From positions 3,720,001 through 3,784,000 of the forward strand of contig NZ_CP011451.1 in NCBI RefSeq assembly GCF_001007935.1: a stretch of 64,000 nucleotides of DNA, given 5' to 3'. The translations under genes were made by a program, and so were the position numbers. Below, one piece after another: positions 18,867 to 26,464 of this stretch. This stretch comes from Nitrosomonas communis. Lineage in GTDB: Bacteria > Pseudomonadota > Gammaproteobacteria > Burkholderiales > Nitrosomonadaceae. The notes beneath the pieces were generated by a model. The model saw nothing but the letters and a program-made list of their open reading frames with translations. It did not search any database and was not told the origin of the DNA. Numbering within the stretch: position 1 is the first letter of the stretch; each line of letters begins with the position of its first letter.

Positions 18867-18944
18867 CTTTGTCAGCTTCACCTTGCCGTATTATTTATAC
18901 TGTGTACGGCTGCCTTCACGTCATCTTTGATTTAGAAATGGAAT
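18843..18944 (-). repeat. ~102-bp palindrome-ended repeat (family A), copy 5, reverse, overlapping the ocd 3' end
   Basis: Left end ATTCCATTTCTAAATCAAA is read as codons I-P-F-L-N-Q-N and ends ocd at TGA 18864-18866. The right end is 34 bp from the arginase stop, so the palindrome lies between two convergent genes and may serve as a bidirectional transcript end. Confidence 0.92.
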
Positions 18945-18977
18945 AACATTTCTTCCTGGCAAGGGAGAAATTGATTG

Positions 18978-19841
18978 TTAATCTGCATAAAACGTTTCTA
19001 CAATTGATTTCATCAGAAGTAGCGTTTTAGCGTGTCGATCACTTTCTGGATTGAATTCACTGATTTCCAGAGCACAGAACTTGGCATGATGCTTCACCAA
19101 GGCAAGCGCTTCCAGCAGTGCAGCAGCTTTAATTCCAGCCGATACCGGCGTCTCTACGCCAGGTGCATCTTCAGGATCGATTAAATCCAAATCGAGGCTG
19201 ATACCTATAGTTTTGCAGGTTCTGCTTAATTGTTCGATAGCTGCAAGTAGTGTCCGTGAAAAATCGATGATTTGATCAGCAAACACAATCTTGACGTTTG
19301 CCTGTTTTAAAAGAGCGTATTCCCCCGCTTCATAACTGCGAATACCGATCATCAGCAGATTTTCTGGTTGAATAAAGCAGCAGGCTGGATAAATTGTGCC
19401 CAGCCGCTCATCCGCTTTGCCTAGCAGCGCAGCAACAGGCATACCGTGTATATTGCCGGAAGGTGTGGTGGCAAAAGTGTTCGCATCCATGTGCGCATCA
19501 AGCCAGATTAAGCCAAGTTCGCTGCTGTGCGGCAATGCCTGTAGTACGCCTGACCAGGTACCTAGTGCACAAGAATGATCACCGCCGATTACCAGAAAAG
19601 GATGGTGGTTTTCAGTCCAGTGGCGGGTAAATTGACTCGCTTTTTGGTAGAGATGGGCTAATCTGGCCTCTTTTGTGCCTGTCTTTTCGGGATATAGCAT
19701 ATGCCATTGCAGTTGCAAGCCAGTTTGCGTTACTGGCAGCTTAGCAAACTCGTCCCGCAGCAGTTCTGCTGCGTTACCGCAAGTACGCATCGGTCCGCCT
19801 AGACAAGAAGCAATCCCTAATGTTTGTATCAGTTTTGTCAT
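18978..19841 (-). CDS. Arginase
   Basis: About 287 aa from the ATG at 19841 (MTKLIQTLGIASCLGG); an upstream in-frame ATG at 19889 would add 16 residues and cannot be excluded because no ribosome site is clear for either. The ureohydrolase manganese ligands are present: GGDHS, DAHMDANT and the SLDLDLIDP motif. The block TPSGNIHGMP after DAHMD is characteristic of arginase rather than agmatinase. The enzyme splits arginine into urea and ornithine in the cytoplasm; the ornithine is the substrate of the convergent ocd product. In an ammonia oxidiser the urea and ammonia released could also feed nitrification, though no urease is in the window. Confidence 0.92.
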   Translation of the reverse strand: MTKLIQTLGIASCLGGPMRTCGNAAELLRDEFAKLPVTQTGLQLQWHMLYPEKTGTKEARLAHLYQKASQFTRHWTENHHPFLVIGGDHSCALGTWSGVLQALPHSSELGLIWLDAHMDANTFATTPSGNIHGMPVAALLGKADERLGTIYPACCFIQPENLLMIGIRSYEAGEYALLKQANVKIVFADQIIDFSRTLLAAIEQLSRTCKTIGISLDLDLIDPEDAPGVETPVSAGIKAAALLEALALVKHHAKFCALEISEFNPESDRHAKTLLLMKSIVETFYAD

Positions 19842-20592
19842 AAAATAATGATGGCATAAGCTGAGGATAATGTCTCTAAGACAAGCCAATTTTTGGCATT
19901 TTCCCAGCCAAGATGACTAATCACACCCTGCTCACCCGGATAAGAATATATACCCGAACAAGCAGGAATCACTGAGTTACTCAAAGTTCGCAAGACAAGC
20001 TCTCCATGCGCTCTGGTAGCAGTCGGCAAAAAATATCAAATGCTACGCAAGCTCAAGGCATGCGATAAATCTGACTGGGCCTCCAAAATTCACCTCGCTC
20101 TGTTTCCAGCCTACCATCATAATCACCTGATGTACAAAATGCTCGCATCCTGTTTGCATGTCTATATGTGCCGTATAGCCCTGAAATCAGGCAACCTTCA
20201 GCGAGAAGCCGATATTGGTCGCATTGAGATCGGAAGCTGGCTCATCAATAGCATCTTTAAGTTCAGCCGCACTCTTTTGTGAAGCGGTTTGATTGAGAAC
20301 ACTATTGGAGAAAAGCCACTGCGAAAAACTGTGCCACCCAATTCGTGAACTGACCGCAGATGGTTAGCTGAGAACTAGAAGAGTAAAGTGATAAATCCCT
20401 TCTAGAGTATCATTATGTACTATGCCGTTTGACAGGAATTGATCAAAAATAATGACAATAAACCTTTTGCTCATCAGCATCTGATGAGCAAGTAGGAGCA
20501 AGTTCTAAGTGGAAAATATACAGCAAAGTTATTTCAATCTGCTATGTTAAATTCATAGCACCAAACACTCACGCCGCGCTGCTACTTCAGTG
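19842..20592. other. 751-bp intergenic stretch
   Basis: No supported gene; short frames at 19838-20029 and 20040-20282 lack ribosome sites and recognisable content. It contains a strong small hairpin (20467-20491) downstream of the DUF2934-like gene. The remainder shows nothing I can name. Confidence 0.5.
20467..20491. terminator. Perfect 11-bp inverted repeat, possible transcript end of the DUF2934-like gene
   Basis: TTGCTCATCAG and CTGATGAGCAA are exact complements around a 3-base loop. On the minus strand it lies about 100 bp past the stop at 20593 and is followed by a loose T-rich stretch, not a tight T-run, so a canonical intrinsic terminator is not certain. Confidence 0.45.
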
Positions 20593-20949
20593 TCATTCCT
20601 TAGCAGGTGCCTCTTCCGGCTCGATACTCTCGACTTGCGGAATAGCTTTATGTGGATGCTGTTTGACCATCCGCTTCAATTTATCATCCTTCGCTCGCCC
20701 ATGAGTGCCGCTTTCCTGCAACTCTATATTCGGTGGCAATTTCTCAGACTCTGGCATTCTGCGCTCAAATTCTGCTTCAGCGGCAAGCCAGTCCTCAAGC
20801 TCATACCCCGAAGCGTAACCACGCTTGGCATACTGATAGTAGGCAGCCTCGCGAATCATCGTCTCGCGCTGCTCTGGACTGTAACTTCCTTGCCCTGTAA
20901 TGTTGGGATCGCTGTTTTGTTTAACGGAAGTGCGTGTCTGTTTAGCCAT
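20593..20949 (-). CDS. DUF2934-like small hydrophilic protein
   Basis: 118 aa from the ATG at 20949, chosen because GGAGG lies seven bases upstream (the frame otherwise runs from 20982). The central segment IREAAYYQYAKRGYASGYELEDWLAAEAEF matches the DUF2934 pattern (an 'REAAY..AE.RGF..G.ELDDWL.AE' helix pair). Both flanks are charged and low-complexity, with QESGTHGRAKDDK and a Pro/Glu-rich tail. DUF2934 proteins are small, often stress-associated, and have no established function. It stands alone, with an unusual palindrome and a hairpin in the 411 bp upstream. Confidence 0.75.
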   Translation of the reverse strand: MAKQTRTSVKQNSDPNITGQGSYSPEQRETMIREAAYYQYAKRGYASGYELEDWLAAEAEFERRMPESEKLPPNIELQESGTHGRAKDDKLKRMVKQHPHKAIPQVESIEPEEAPAKE

Positions 20950-21146
20950 GTTTTGTCCTCCATCATTGAAGATAAGCAGCACGGACCGAATGAGTCAAAT
21001 CCTCGTGCTATGCACCTTTCATGGATCCCTGGCTGATTTGCAACTTTAATCATGTGCACCAGGACCATGCAGTATAGGAAAAAATAAATGTTTTTTATTT
21101 AACTCTAATATTGCAATAGATTATGACAATACTTTGATTAAAGAAA

Positions 21147-21162
21147 TACGTGCTAGCACGTA
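21147..21162. promoter_or_regulatory. 16-bp perfect palindrome TACGTGCTAGCACGTA, candidate operator
   Basis: An exact palindrome, followed at once by a partial echo (ACTAGC) that extends the symmetry. It lies about 200 bp upstream of the DUF2934-like gene in an AT-rich tract, which is the setting expected for a dimeric regulator site. No regulator is encoded nearby, so the binding protein is unknown. Confidence 0.4.
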
Positions 21163-21216
21163 CTAGCTTGATAAAAATTGTAAGTTTTCTTTTTTGATCA
21201 ATAGTCTCGCAGCACG

Positions 21217-21252
21217 CCCAACACTCATGTCTCAAGAGCGTTGGGTTTTATT
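21217..21252 (+). terminator. Rho-independent-type terminator hairpin on the plus strand
   Basis: CCCAACACTC (21217-21226) pairs with GAGCGTTGGG (21236-21245) with one mismatch, a 9-base loop, and TTTTATT directly after. The T-run is on the plus strand, yet the flanking genes are all on the minus strand. On the minus strand it lies 116 bp past the MT-A70 stop without a T-run. Confidence 0.55.
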
Positions 21253-21360
21253 GCGCAATGAATCCGCAATCAGAGGTAATGACGCTGCAACTGACCACAA
21301 AATATAGTGCCACCGCTCGCGAGATAAGCGCTAGATATACAAAATCACACTAGAGGGAGT

Positions 21361-22134
21361 CTACTCGTCCTTACCCTTGTAACCGTTTACTATTTTTGAC
21401 AACCGCTGTTGCGTATCAACATGGCCTTTGCGACGAGCCACCCCATAGTGCGTGTTATCTTCTACATTTTCGTTACCCCACTGAAGCCAGCCATGACGAC
21501 GAAAGCGTGCGAATAACTCAAGATAAGGGCCAGGCGAGCAGGATTCGATCAAATCGTAGATTTCATCAGGTTTGCGAGAGTGTTCCCGTTTCCGGCTTAA
21601 AAAAAGATTAACCTGCGTGCGTCCTGGAGAAAGGGTCCGCAGATTGCCGCGTACACCGAATAAAACCAGTTCTGTGACATTACGAAAATAGAAACCCACC
21701 CCTCGTCCATCTGGGCCGCCATCTTTGCGAATCTTATACCAAACCAGGTTTGATTTATAGGTAAACCCCCATGCTTCCATTACCTTAAGGCCTTCCTGCA
21801 GCAGAGTATTCGGCACCCAAAGATAAAGATGTGATTTGGCAGCTGCAAGCTGGAAAACAGGAAGTTCCATTATATCTTTCAATTCCATGGTGGGATATCT
21901 GAGCAACCGTCTGTGCTCTGGTGCCATTTTGCCGGTGCGATTCTGGAACTGCCAAGGCGGATCAGCCAGGATGGTCGAATACTGACCTTCTGCCTTTGCC
22001 AATAAATCTTCCGATGGATGCGACTCTGTAATGTGATCTACCTGCGCTACCACGACCAAACTTCCCTTTTCAAAATTATCAAAATAGCGACTTCTTACGA
22101 ATTGCATTATCACCCTTAGATTCTTTTGACCCAT
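21361..22134 (-). CDS. MT-A70 family adenine-N6 methyltransferase (orphan)
   Basis: 257 aa from 22134; an internal ATG at 22107 with AAGGG five bases upstream is an alternative start. The catalytic motif DPPW follows YSTILA at about residues 55-61, with the usual downstream segments SHLYLWVPN, a KSNLVWYK strand, SRKPDEIYDLIE and a C-terminal ELFARFRRHGWLQWGNE. These are the marks of bacterial and phage MT-A70 DNA N6-adenine methyltransferases. There is no restriction endonuclease or phage gene beside it, so it is an orphan; whether it marks DNA or RNA cannot be told. The 70-residue N-terminal part before DPPW has no recognised domain. Confidence 0.9.
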   Translation of the reverse strand: MGQKNLRVIMQFVRSRYFDNFEKGSLVVVAQVDHITESHPSEDLLAKAEGQYSTILADPPWQFQNRTGKMAPEHRRLLRYPTMELKDIMELPVFQLAAAKSHLYLWVPNTLLQEGLKVMEAWGFTYKSNLVWYKIRKDGGPDGRGVGFYFRNVTELVLFGVRGNLRTLSPGRTQVNLFLSRKREHSRKPDEIYDLIESCSPGPYLELFARFRRHGWLQWGNENVEDNTHYGVARRKGHVDTQQRLSKIVNGYKGKDE

Positions 22135-22195
22135 AAAACAACAGAAGAAGCCACTCCAAATGCAGGTTTTCTTTGTGCCATATTTACGCTAAAAA

Positions 22196-23098
22196 CTAAC
22201 CTCCATCCCGCAGATATTTTTGCAAAAAAGCAGACACCCTGGCTTCGTATTCTTTGGGATTATGCGCGTGGAGATTAATGTGGGCGGCACCTTCAACGAT
22301 CCACAGCTCTTTAGGTGGATTAGCGGATTCAAACAGGCATTGCGTTTCTGCAACTGTGGGGTGCAGATCTTCTGACCCTGACATGATGAGTACCGGGCTA
22401 TGTAAGGCAGCAAGATTGGTGATAGGGCGAAGCCGGTCAGCTGTAACGCTCAGCCGGATGGGTAATTGCCAAAGAAATAGCGGCGTAAGCAAACTCCCAA
22501 GTGGACCAAGCCGCTTCTGCAGCCTGCGAGCAATGGCTTCTTCAATGGTCGGGTACATTGACTCCAGCACCACAGCACTCGGAGCAGGAGATGCTTTCGA
22601 AAGCACGAGCGATGCCGCGCCCAAGGAAACGCCAATCACAGCAATCTTTTCATGTGGAAATGACTCGACCAGATTGCGCATAGCAGCCTCGACTCCTTCA
22701 GCCTCCCGATAACCAAAAGTAATATATTCCCCACTACTTTCACCATGGGCAGGAAGATCGATCAACATGACCGAATAGCCCGCCCGCACTAGAAATCTAA
22801 CGCGGTCCAGCATCTGGCGTCGATCATTGCGCAAACCATGCAACAGCAAAACCACACCCATTCCAGGTTCTCCACGTATGAGCCATCCCGAAACTACCAG
22901 CTCGCTCGTTTCATTTGGGGGACTTTGCAATGTAAATGTTTCGACAGGCAAATCCGCCGGGGGACTACCGACAGATCGTTGTGCAGGACGGCAAAGCTCA
23001 CCTCCAGCCATGATACCGATAGCTATCACTGCGATGCCACAGATAACGATAAGAATGATTAACGCAATGAAAGCTGGCGCATGAACAATGTGAAGCAT
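22196..23098 (-). CDS. Membrane-anchored alpha/beta hydrolase
   Basis: 300 aa. An N-terminal hydrophobic helix (about 8-32) anchors or exports the protein; the rest is an alpha/beta hydrolase with the oxyanion segment LLLHGLRNDRR (about 84-94), nucleophile elbow GVSLGA (Ser in GxSxG, about 157), an acidic site in MSGSEDLHPT and a late His in EGAAHINLH. The family includes esterases, thioesterases and acylaminoacyl peptidases of the YqkD/BEM46 type, so the substrate is not predicted. It starts 3 bp after the stop of the next alpha/beta hydrolase upstream, so the two are almost certainly one operon. Confidence 0.87.
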   Translation of the reverse strand: MLHIVHAPAFIALIILIVICGIAVIAIGIMAGGELCRPAQRSVGSPPADLPVETFTLQSPPNETSELVVSGWLIRGEPGMGVVLLLHGLRNDRRQMLDRVRFLVRAGYSVMLIDLPAHGESSGEYITFGYREAEGVEAAMRNLVESFPHEKIAVIGVSLGAASLVLSKASPAPSAVVLESMYPTIEEAIARRLQKRLGPLGSLLTPLFLWQLPIRLSVTADRLRPITNLAALHSPVLIMSGSEDLHPTVAETQCLFESANPPKELWIVEGAAHINLHAHNPKEYEARVSAFLQKYLRDGG

Positions 23099-23101
23099 TG
23101 T

Positions 23102-23728
23102 TTAAACTTGACTGGTAACTAAGGTTGATTTGGCAAGATGCGCATCAATCAGCGGCGCGATCTCTTTAGCATGGACCATGACCAAATTGTGGTCACCGCC
23201 TGGCACAATGTGCAAGTTGGCATTTGGCAGCAACGTAGCAAGGCGCAGACCCACACTGACAGGACTGATCGGATCGGCATCACCCCATAACAGCAAGGTG
23301 GGAGCCTTGATCTTGTGGAGCTGAGGCGTCAAGTCTTCATCGTATTCCGACAACAAACGAGGGAAAGACGGATGAGCAGCAAGAATGATTGGACGCCAAT
23401 CCTGCGCCCCAAAGCTCTCCATATCAATTCCGCCTGAGGTAGCCGCCAACACTAAATGGGTGATGAGCTCAGGTTTCTTGAGTGTAGCCTGGATCGCTAT
23501 GATGCCTCCTATCGACTGTGCGATGATGGCAACAGGTTGATCTACTTCGGCAGCCACTAAATCTACCAAATCATGCATGCTGTTCACCTTGGGATCAGAT
23601 GGTATAGACCCCAACTCCGGCCATTCCAAGTAAACTTTTTCTGCAGGATAGGTAAGTGAATTAACCACAGGCAGCCAGAACTGGGTATCACCTGATGCAC
23701 CAGGCAGAAACAAAAGTTTAGACGGCAT
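23102..23728 (-). CDS. Small alpha/beta hydrolase
   Basis: 208 aa without a signal peptide, so cytoplasmic. Alpha/beta hydrolase motifs: FLPGASGDTQFW near the start (oxyanion loop), AQSIGGIIAIQA (Ser nucleophile, about residue 90), a strand LLLWGDADPISP (acid) and PGGDHNLVM (His, about 177). Its short length fits esterase/lipase-like hydrolases of unknown substrate. It is the first gene of a two-hydrolase operon. A GGAAT sequence about five bases before the ATG may serve as ribosome site; the upstream region is a degenerate half of a family A repeat. Confidence 0.85.
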   Translation of the reverse strand: MPSKLLFLPGASGDTQFWLPVVNSLTYPAEKVYLEWPELGSIPSDPKVNSMHDLVDLVAAEVDQPVAIIAQSIGGIIAIQATLKKPELITHLVLAATSGGIDMESFGAQDWRPIILAAHPSFPRLLSEYDEDLTPQLHKIKAPTLLLWGDADPISPVSVGLRLATLLPNANLHIVPGGDHNLVMVHAKEIAPLIDAHLAKSTLVTSQV

Positions 23729-23751
23729 GGAATTATTCCAAATTGTAAATC

Positions 23752-23795
23752 ATTCTATTTTCACATCAAACATGACGTAAAGGTAAACCGTGGAA
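23752..23795 (+). repeat. Degenerate left half of a family A repeat, copy 6
   Basis: ATTCTATTTTCACATCAAAC followed by ATGACGTAAAGGTAAACCGT aligns with the left half of full copies (ATTCCATTTCCAAATCAAAC, ATGACGCGAAGGCGAGCCGT). The right half and its end are missing. Confidence 0.65.
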
Positions 23796-23967
23796 GCGGG
23801 TCGGTGCATGTGGTAGTCCAAGGCGAGGTAAGCTGCAATGAAGCCGCACGGCCACTTCCCGTAACCAAAGGTGCCACCGCATTTGTGCCTGGAGCAATAT
23901 ACGATGCACGCATAGCTGCTCCCCATTCCGTTAATTCAAAAAATTTCAAAATGCTTCTATAGAGCAT
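23761..23967 (-). CDS. Possible truncated small gene ending in a repeat half
   Basis: A 68-codon frame starts at ATG 23967 with a good ribosome site (GGGGAG, seven bases upstream). Its last residues (FTSCLM) and TGA come from the half repeat at 23752-23795, so the original 3' end appears to be lost. The protein has no recognisable motif. It is either a small real gene or the 5' remnant of one. Confidence 0.3.
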   Translation of the reverse strand: MLYRSILKFFELTEWGAAMRASYIAPGTNAVAPLVTGSGRAASLQLTSPWTTTCTDPLPRFTFTSCLM

Positions 23968-24478
23968 GGTTTAACTCCCCAATTAAAAATGCAGGAGACA
24001 GCCTAAGGTTCATGGTTCGTCAGGAAAGTAGGTATTCTGAATTTCATTACCAATTATTTGTTACATTCGTTTGGTCCACCAGAGAAAGCAGGAAGATTGC
24101 AGCACAGTTCGTTTCGTATGAAGCATACTTACACGGCTGAGATTGATATTACTATCGCTTGGAAGCATTCGAGCTGAATGACTTAGAATACCCCCAGCGG
24201 CTAATGAGGATGATAATGCTAACTGCCCTGGAGATTTCATTCTTACCTTCTGGGTATTTCGCACCATTACGGATTGGTGATTCTGCAAGCACATGGCCAT
24301 ATTACAACTCCTTGGAATGGTACGACTATTCCACATCGTTGTGCCTTGCCCTGCACTCGCAAAACCACCAACTTTACTCTATTTAATTAAAACATCCAGG
24401 TTAAATGGTCTAGGTTGGGAAAGGATACCCATCCACCATCCCTCCAGCTATGCTGAGAGGTACCTACTTACTACCATT

Positions 24479-24844
24479 TTAATCCTTTTTGCTGGCTTTA
24501 GATTCACGCAGATGACTTGAGGCTTCTTCGGCATGTTTGGTTCCTTCCTCGGCATGCCCCATATCAGCGTGCTTAATGGATTCTTCTAAATGCTCAATCG
24601 CCTGATCCATATGCTCATCGGCACCTGATTCCTTAGCTTTTTTAGCATGTTCCAGGCTTTCCTTCGCATGCTTGGACAGCTCTTTAGGATGACCCATTTT
24701 TCCGTGCTTTATCGCTTCTTCAAGATGCCGTGTTGCATCTGCTTTATGTTTATTAAACTCTCCAGCTCCAGCTTCTGCATAAGCGGGGATGCTCAAGAAA
24801 AATGCCAACATTGCAATTGAAAAAATAGCTGATATTGTTTTCAT
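24479..24844 (-). CDS. smbP: SmbP-like small metal-binding protein
   Basis: 121 aa. A signal peptide (MKTISAIFSIAMLAFFLSIPAYA) sends it to the periplasm. The mature part is an all-helical, His/Glu/Lys-rich chain with repeated heptad-like units: AIKHGKMGH, LSKHAKESLEHAKKA, AIEHLEESIKHADMGH, GTKHAEEASSHLRES. This pattern of H-A-K-E-S/E-A-I-K-H repeats closely follows SmbP of Nitrosomonas europaea, a small periplasmic protein that binds copper and other divalent metals. A strong ribosome site (AAGGAG, nine bases before the ATG) supports the start. It is monocistronic. The likely job is metal buffering for copper- and iron-rich ammonia oxidation. Confidence 0.88.
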   Translation of the reverse strand: MKTISAIFSIAMLAFFLSIPAYAEAGAGEFNKHKADATRHLEEAIKHGKMGHPKELSKHAKESLEHAKKAKESGADEHMDQAIEHLEESIKHADMGHAEEGTKHAEEASSHLRESKASKKD

Positions 24845-25360
24845 GACAATTACTCCTTATTTGGTTAAAGATTAATCATGTCAAAACACTTGCAACAATC
24901 GTGCCATTCAACTCCACAATTTCCGGAAAAAGAGTCATCTACTGAGTAGCTCTCTCAGATTCGTAGCACGCATTTGCTTTATAACACATATTTCAAGAAA
25001 ACAATATTGCTTAGGTAGTTTGGCAATTTATCCAAGCAATAGATTGGTATCTCAACTACCCTGGCCTACCCTGGGAATTGATAGCTTCTGTCGACTATGG
25101 AGATTGTTTTTATTCACATCATTTTTTCAAATACGTTTATTCTGATCAAGGGGTATAATCACAAGCTCTAATCGATTCATTCAAGATAGCACCCCAGAAA
25201 CAGCATGCTGAAGATAAGAATTATTTTTCCCATCCAGCATCATACGATCTACATTATTGAAATAATCCATATACTTTCCTTTTTCATGTACTATTGCTCG
25301 TCATTCGCTGTCAGTAGTCATGAAATATGGGCCTTGAAAAGCAACATCTTTATTGCTGTG
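24845..25360. other. 516-bp intergenic stretch
   Basis: AT-rich spacer upstream of smbP. A small plus-strand frame (25205-25396) overlaps the next gene and is not supported. A copper-responsive promoter would be expected near 24845-24950, but no operator was recognised. Confidence 0.5.
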
Positions 25361-26008
25361 CTAAAAGAGGTCAGTACTCTCTTCCATGCCGCCTAAATCA
25401 ACATACTTTTTCACGCTGATCAGCGTACGTGCTATCAGTTTTTTCTTGAATAGATCTTCAATAAAGATCGGAACATTTTTCAGCGATACTACGCAACCGT
25501 AACGACCCAGGGTTTTGCCTTGACCAAACGAATAGAAGCGCCAAAGACCACGCAAATCTGTAAGGTCATTATCAAATTTTGGATCCAGATTCCAAAAGAA
25601 ATTAAGCCCTTCCTTATCAAAGGTAAGATTGACACGGTTAATAAGAGTCAAAAAGGCGATTCTTGTTTTAAATTCAACCGTTTCCTGTTGAGGGCGCTTA
25701 GCGATGACCTTGGCCTCTTCGAGCTCTTCAAGGTATTTAACCTGATCTTCAATGCGAGAAAGTAATTCCCACGTCTTTTCAGTAGTTTGATTAAAGATAA
25801 CGGCAGCCTGGATCAATCTCGAGTGTTCTTGCCCAGTCAAATGACTAATAGTAAACACAATCTCGCCACTAGCTAGCCGTTGTCTTTGATCACTATCTAG
25901 ATCTTTGAGACCATCCGAGCCGAAATCGGGTGTGGCAGCAAGGGACAGCGTTGAGATCAAGCAGAGTATTCCAAAAACAACTTCAATATATTTTTTCACT
26001 ACACCCAT
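25361..26008 (-). CDS. Secreted SRPBCC/START-like protein of unknown function
   Basis: 215 aa. The N-terminus (KKYIEVVFGILCLISTLSLAA) is a signal peptide. The body has the alternation expected of an SRPBCC (polyketide cyclase/START-like) helix-grip fold: an opening strand GEIVFTISHL, AAVIFNQTTEKTWELLSRIEDQ (typical first strand and helix), then VEFKTRIAFLTLINRVNLTFD and a C-terminal helix near LIARTLISVKKYV. Fold assignment is by pattern only. These folds bind lipids or other hydrophobic ligands. The ATG at 26008 is only three bases from GGAGG, so a GTG three codons downstream may be the true start. Confidence 0.7.
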   Translation of the reverse strand: MGVVKKYIEVVFGILCLISTLSLAATPDFGSDGLKDLDSDQRQRLASGEIVFTISHLTGQEHSRLIQAAVIFNQTTEKTWELLSRIEDQVKYLEELEEAKVIAKRPQQETVEFKTRIAFLTLINRVNLTFDKEGLNFFWNLDPKFDNDLTDLRGLWRFYSFGQGKTLGRYGCVVSLKNVPIFIEDLFKKKLIARTLISVKKYVDLGGMEESTDLF

Positions 26009-26464
26009 CTTCCTCCTTGAATATCTATTAAATCAATATTTAGTGTAAGTTTCACATAAGTATTAAATTGACATTGAACAAAAATACCTGAAGGGAAGAT
26101 GCATCACAAGGGTAAATTTGCTTCATTCCATTTCCAAATCCAACATGACGCGCCGGCGAGCCACAGATAGTATCAATCATACGGCAAGGAGAAGCCGCCA
26201 AAGTCAGCCTTGATCTGGAAATGGAATCGGGACTATTCTATGAATTAATAGGCAGGTTGATTGCTGAAATATTTTGAATAAACGTATTGTATTATGGTTG
26301 GCAGGGTAATAGCATAAAATGCGCCTTAAATCAGGCAAGCACAAAAAAAGTTGATAGCATATACTTATGCCGCTTCTATCTTTGCGCAAGCTTAATGTTG
26401 AGCAGGCTGTATAGAATGAAACTGAAGTGATTCGAACGACACAACCTATACGCCTCTACGTTCG
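26009..26464. other. 456-bp intergenic stretch with a family A repeat
   Basis: Contains repeat copy 7 (26125-26227) upstream of the SRPBCC-like gene. The rest is without supported genes or signals. Confidence 0.5.
26125..26227 (+). repeat. ~103-bp palindrome-ended repeat (family A), copy 7, forward
   Basis: Full-length copy with intact ends (ATTCCATTTCCAAATC and GATCTGGAAATGGAAT) and core CGCCGGCGAGCCACAGATAG, slightly diverged from the consensus. Confidence 0.9.

Larger units (their letters stand above)
20950..21360. other. 411-bp intergenic stretch with a palindrome and a terminator-like hairpin
   Basis: Very AT-rich around 21070-21210. It contains a 16-bp perfect palindrome (21147-21162) and a plus-strand terminator-like hairpin (21217-21252), but no plus-strand gene. 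A short non-coding RNA reading rightwards is possible. Confidence 0.45.
23729..24478. other. 750-bp stretch with a half repeat and possible gene fragments
   Basis: Contains a decayed half of a family A repeat (23752-23795) and a short open frame running into it (23761-23967). A 91-codon minus-strand frame (24061-24336) has neither a ribosome site nor a recognisable composition. The region may be decayed coding sequence. Confidence 0.45.

Noticed and set aside
19838-20029. 63-codon minus-strand frame upstream of arginase
   Set aside because: Overlaps the arginase start region in another frame and has no ribosome site or known similarity.
24061-24336. 91-codon minus-strand frame
   Set aside because: Ser/Arg/Met-rich with no motif; other frames in the same stretch look equally protein-like, so it is more likely decay than a gene.
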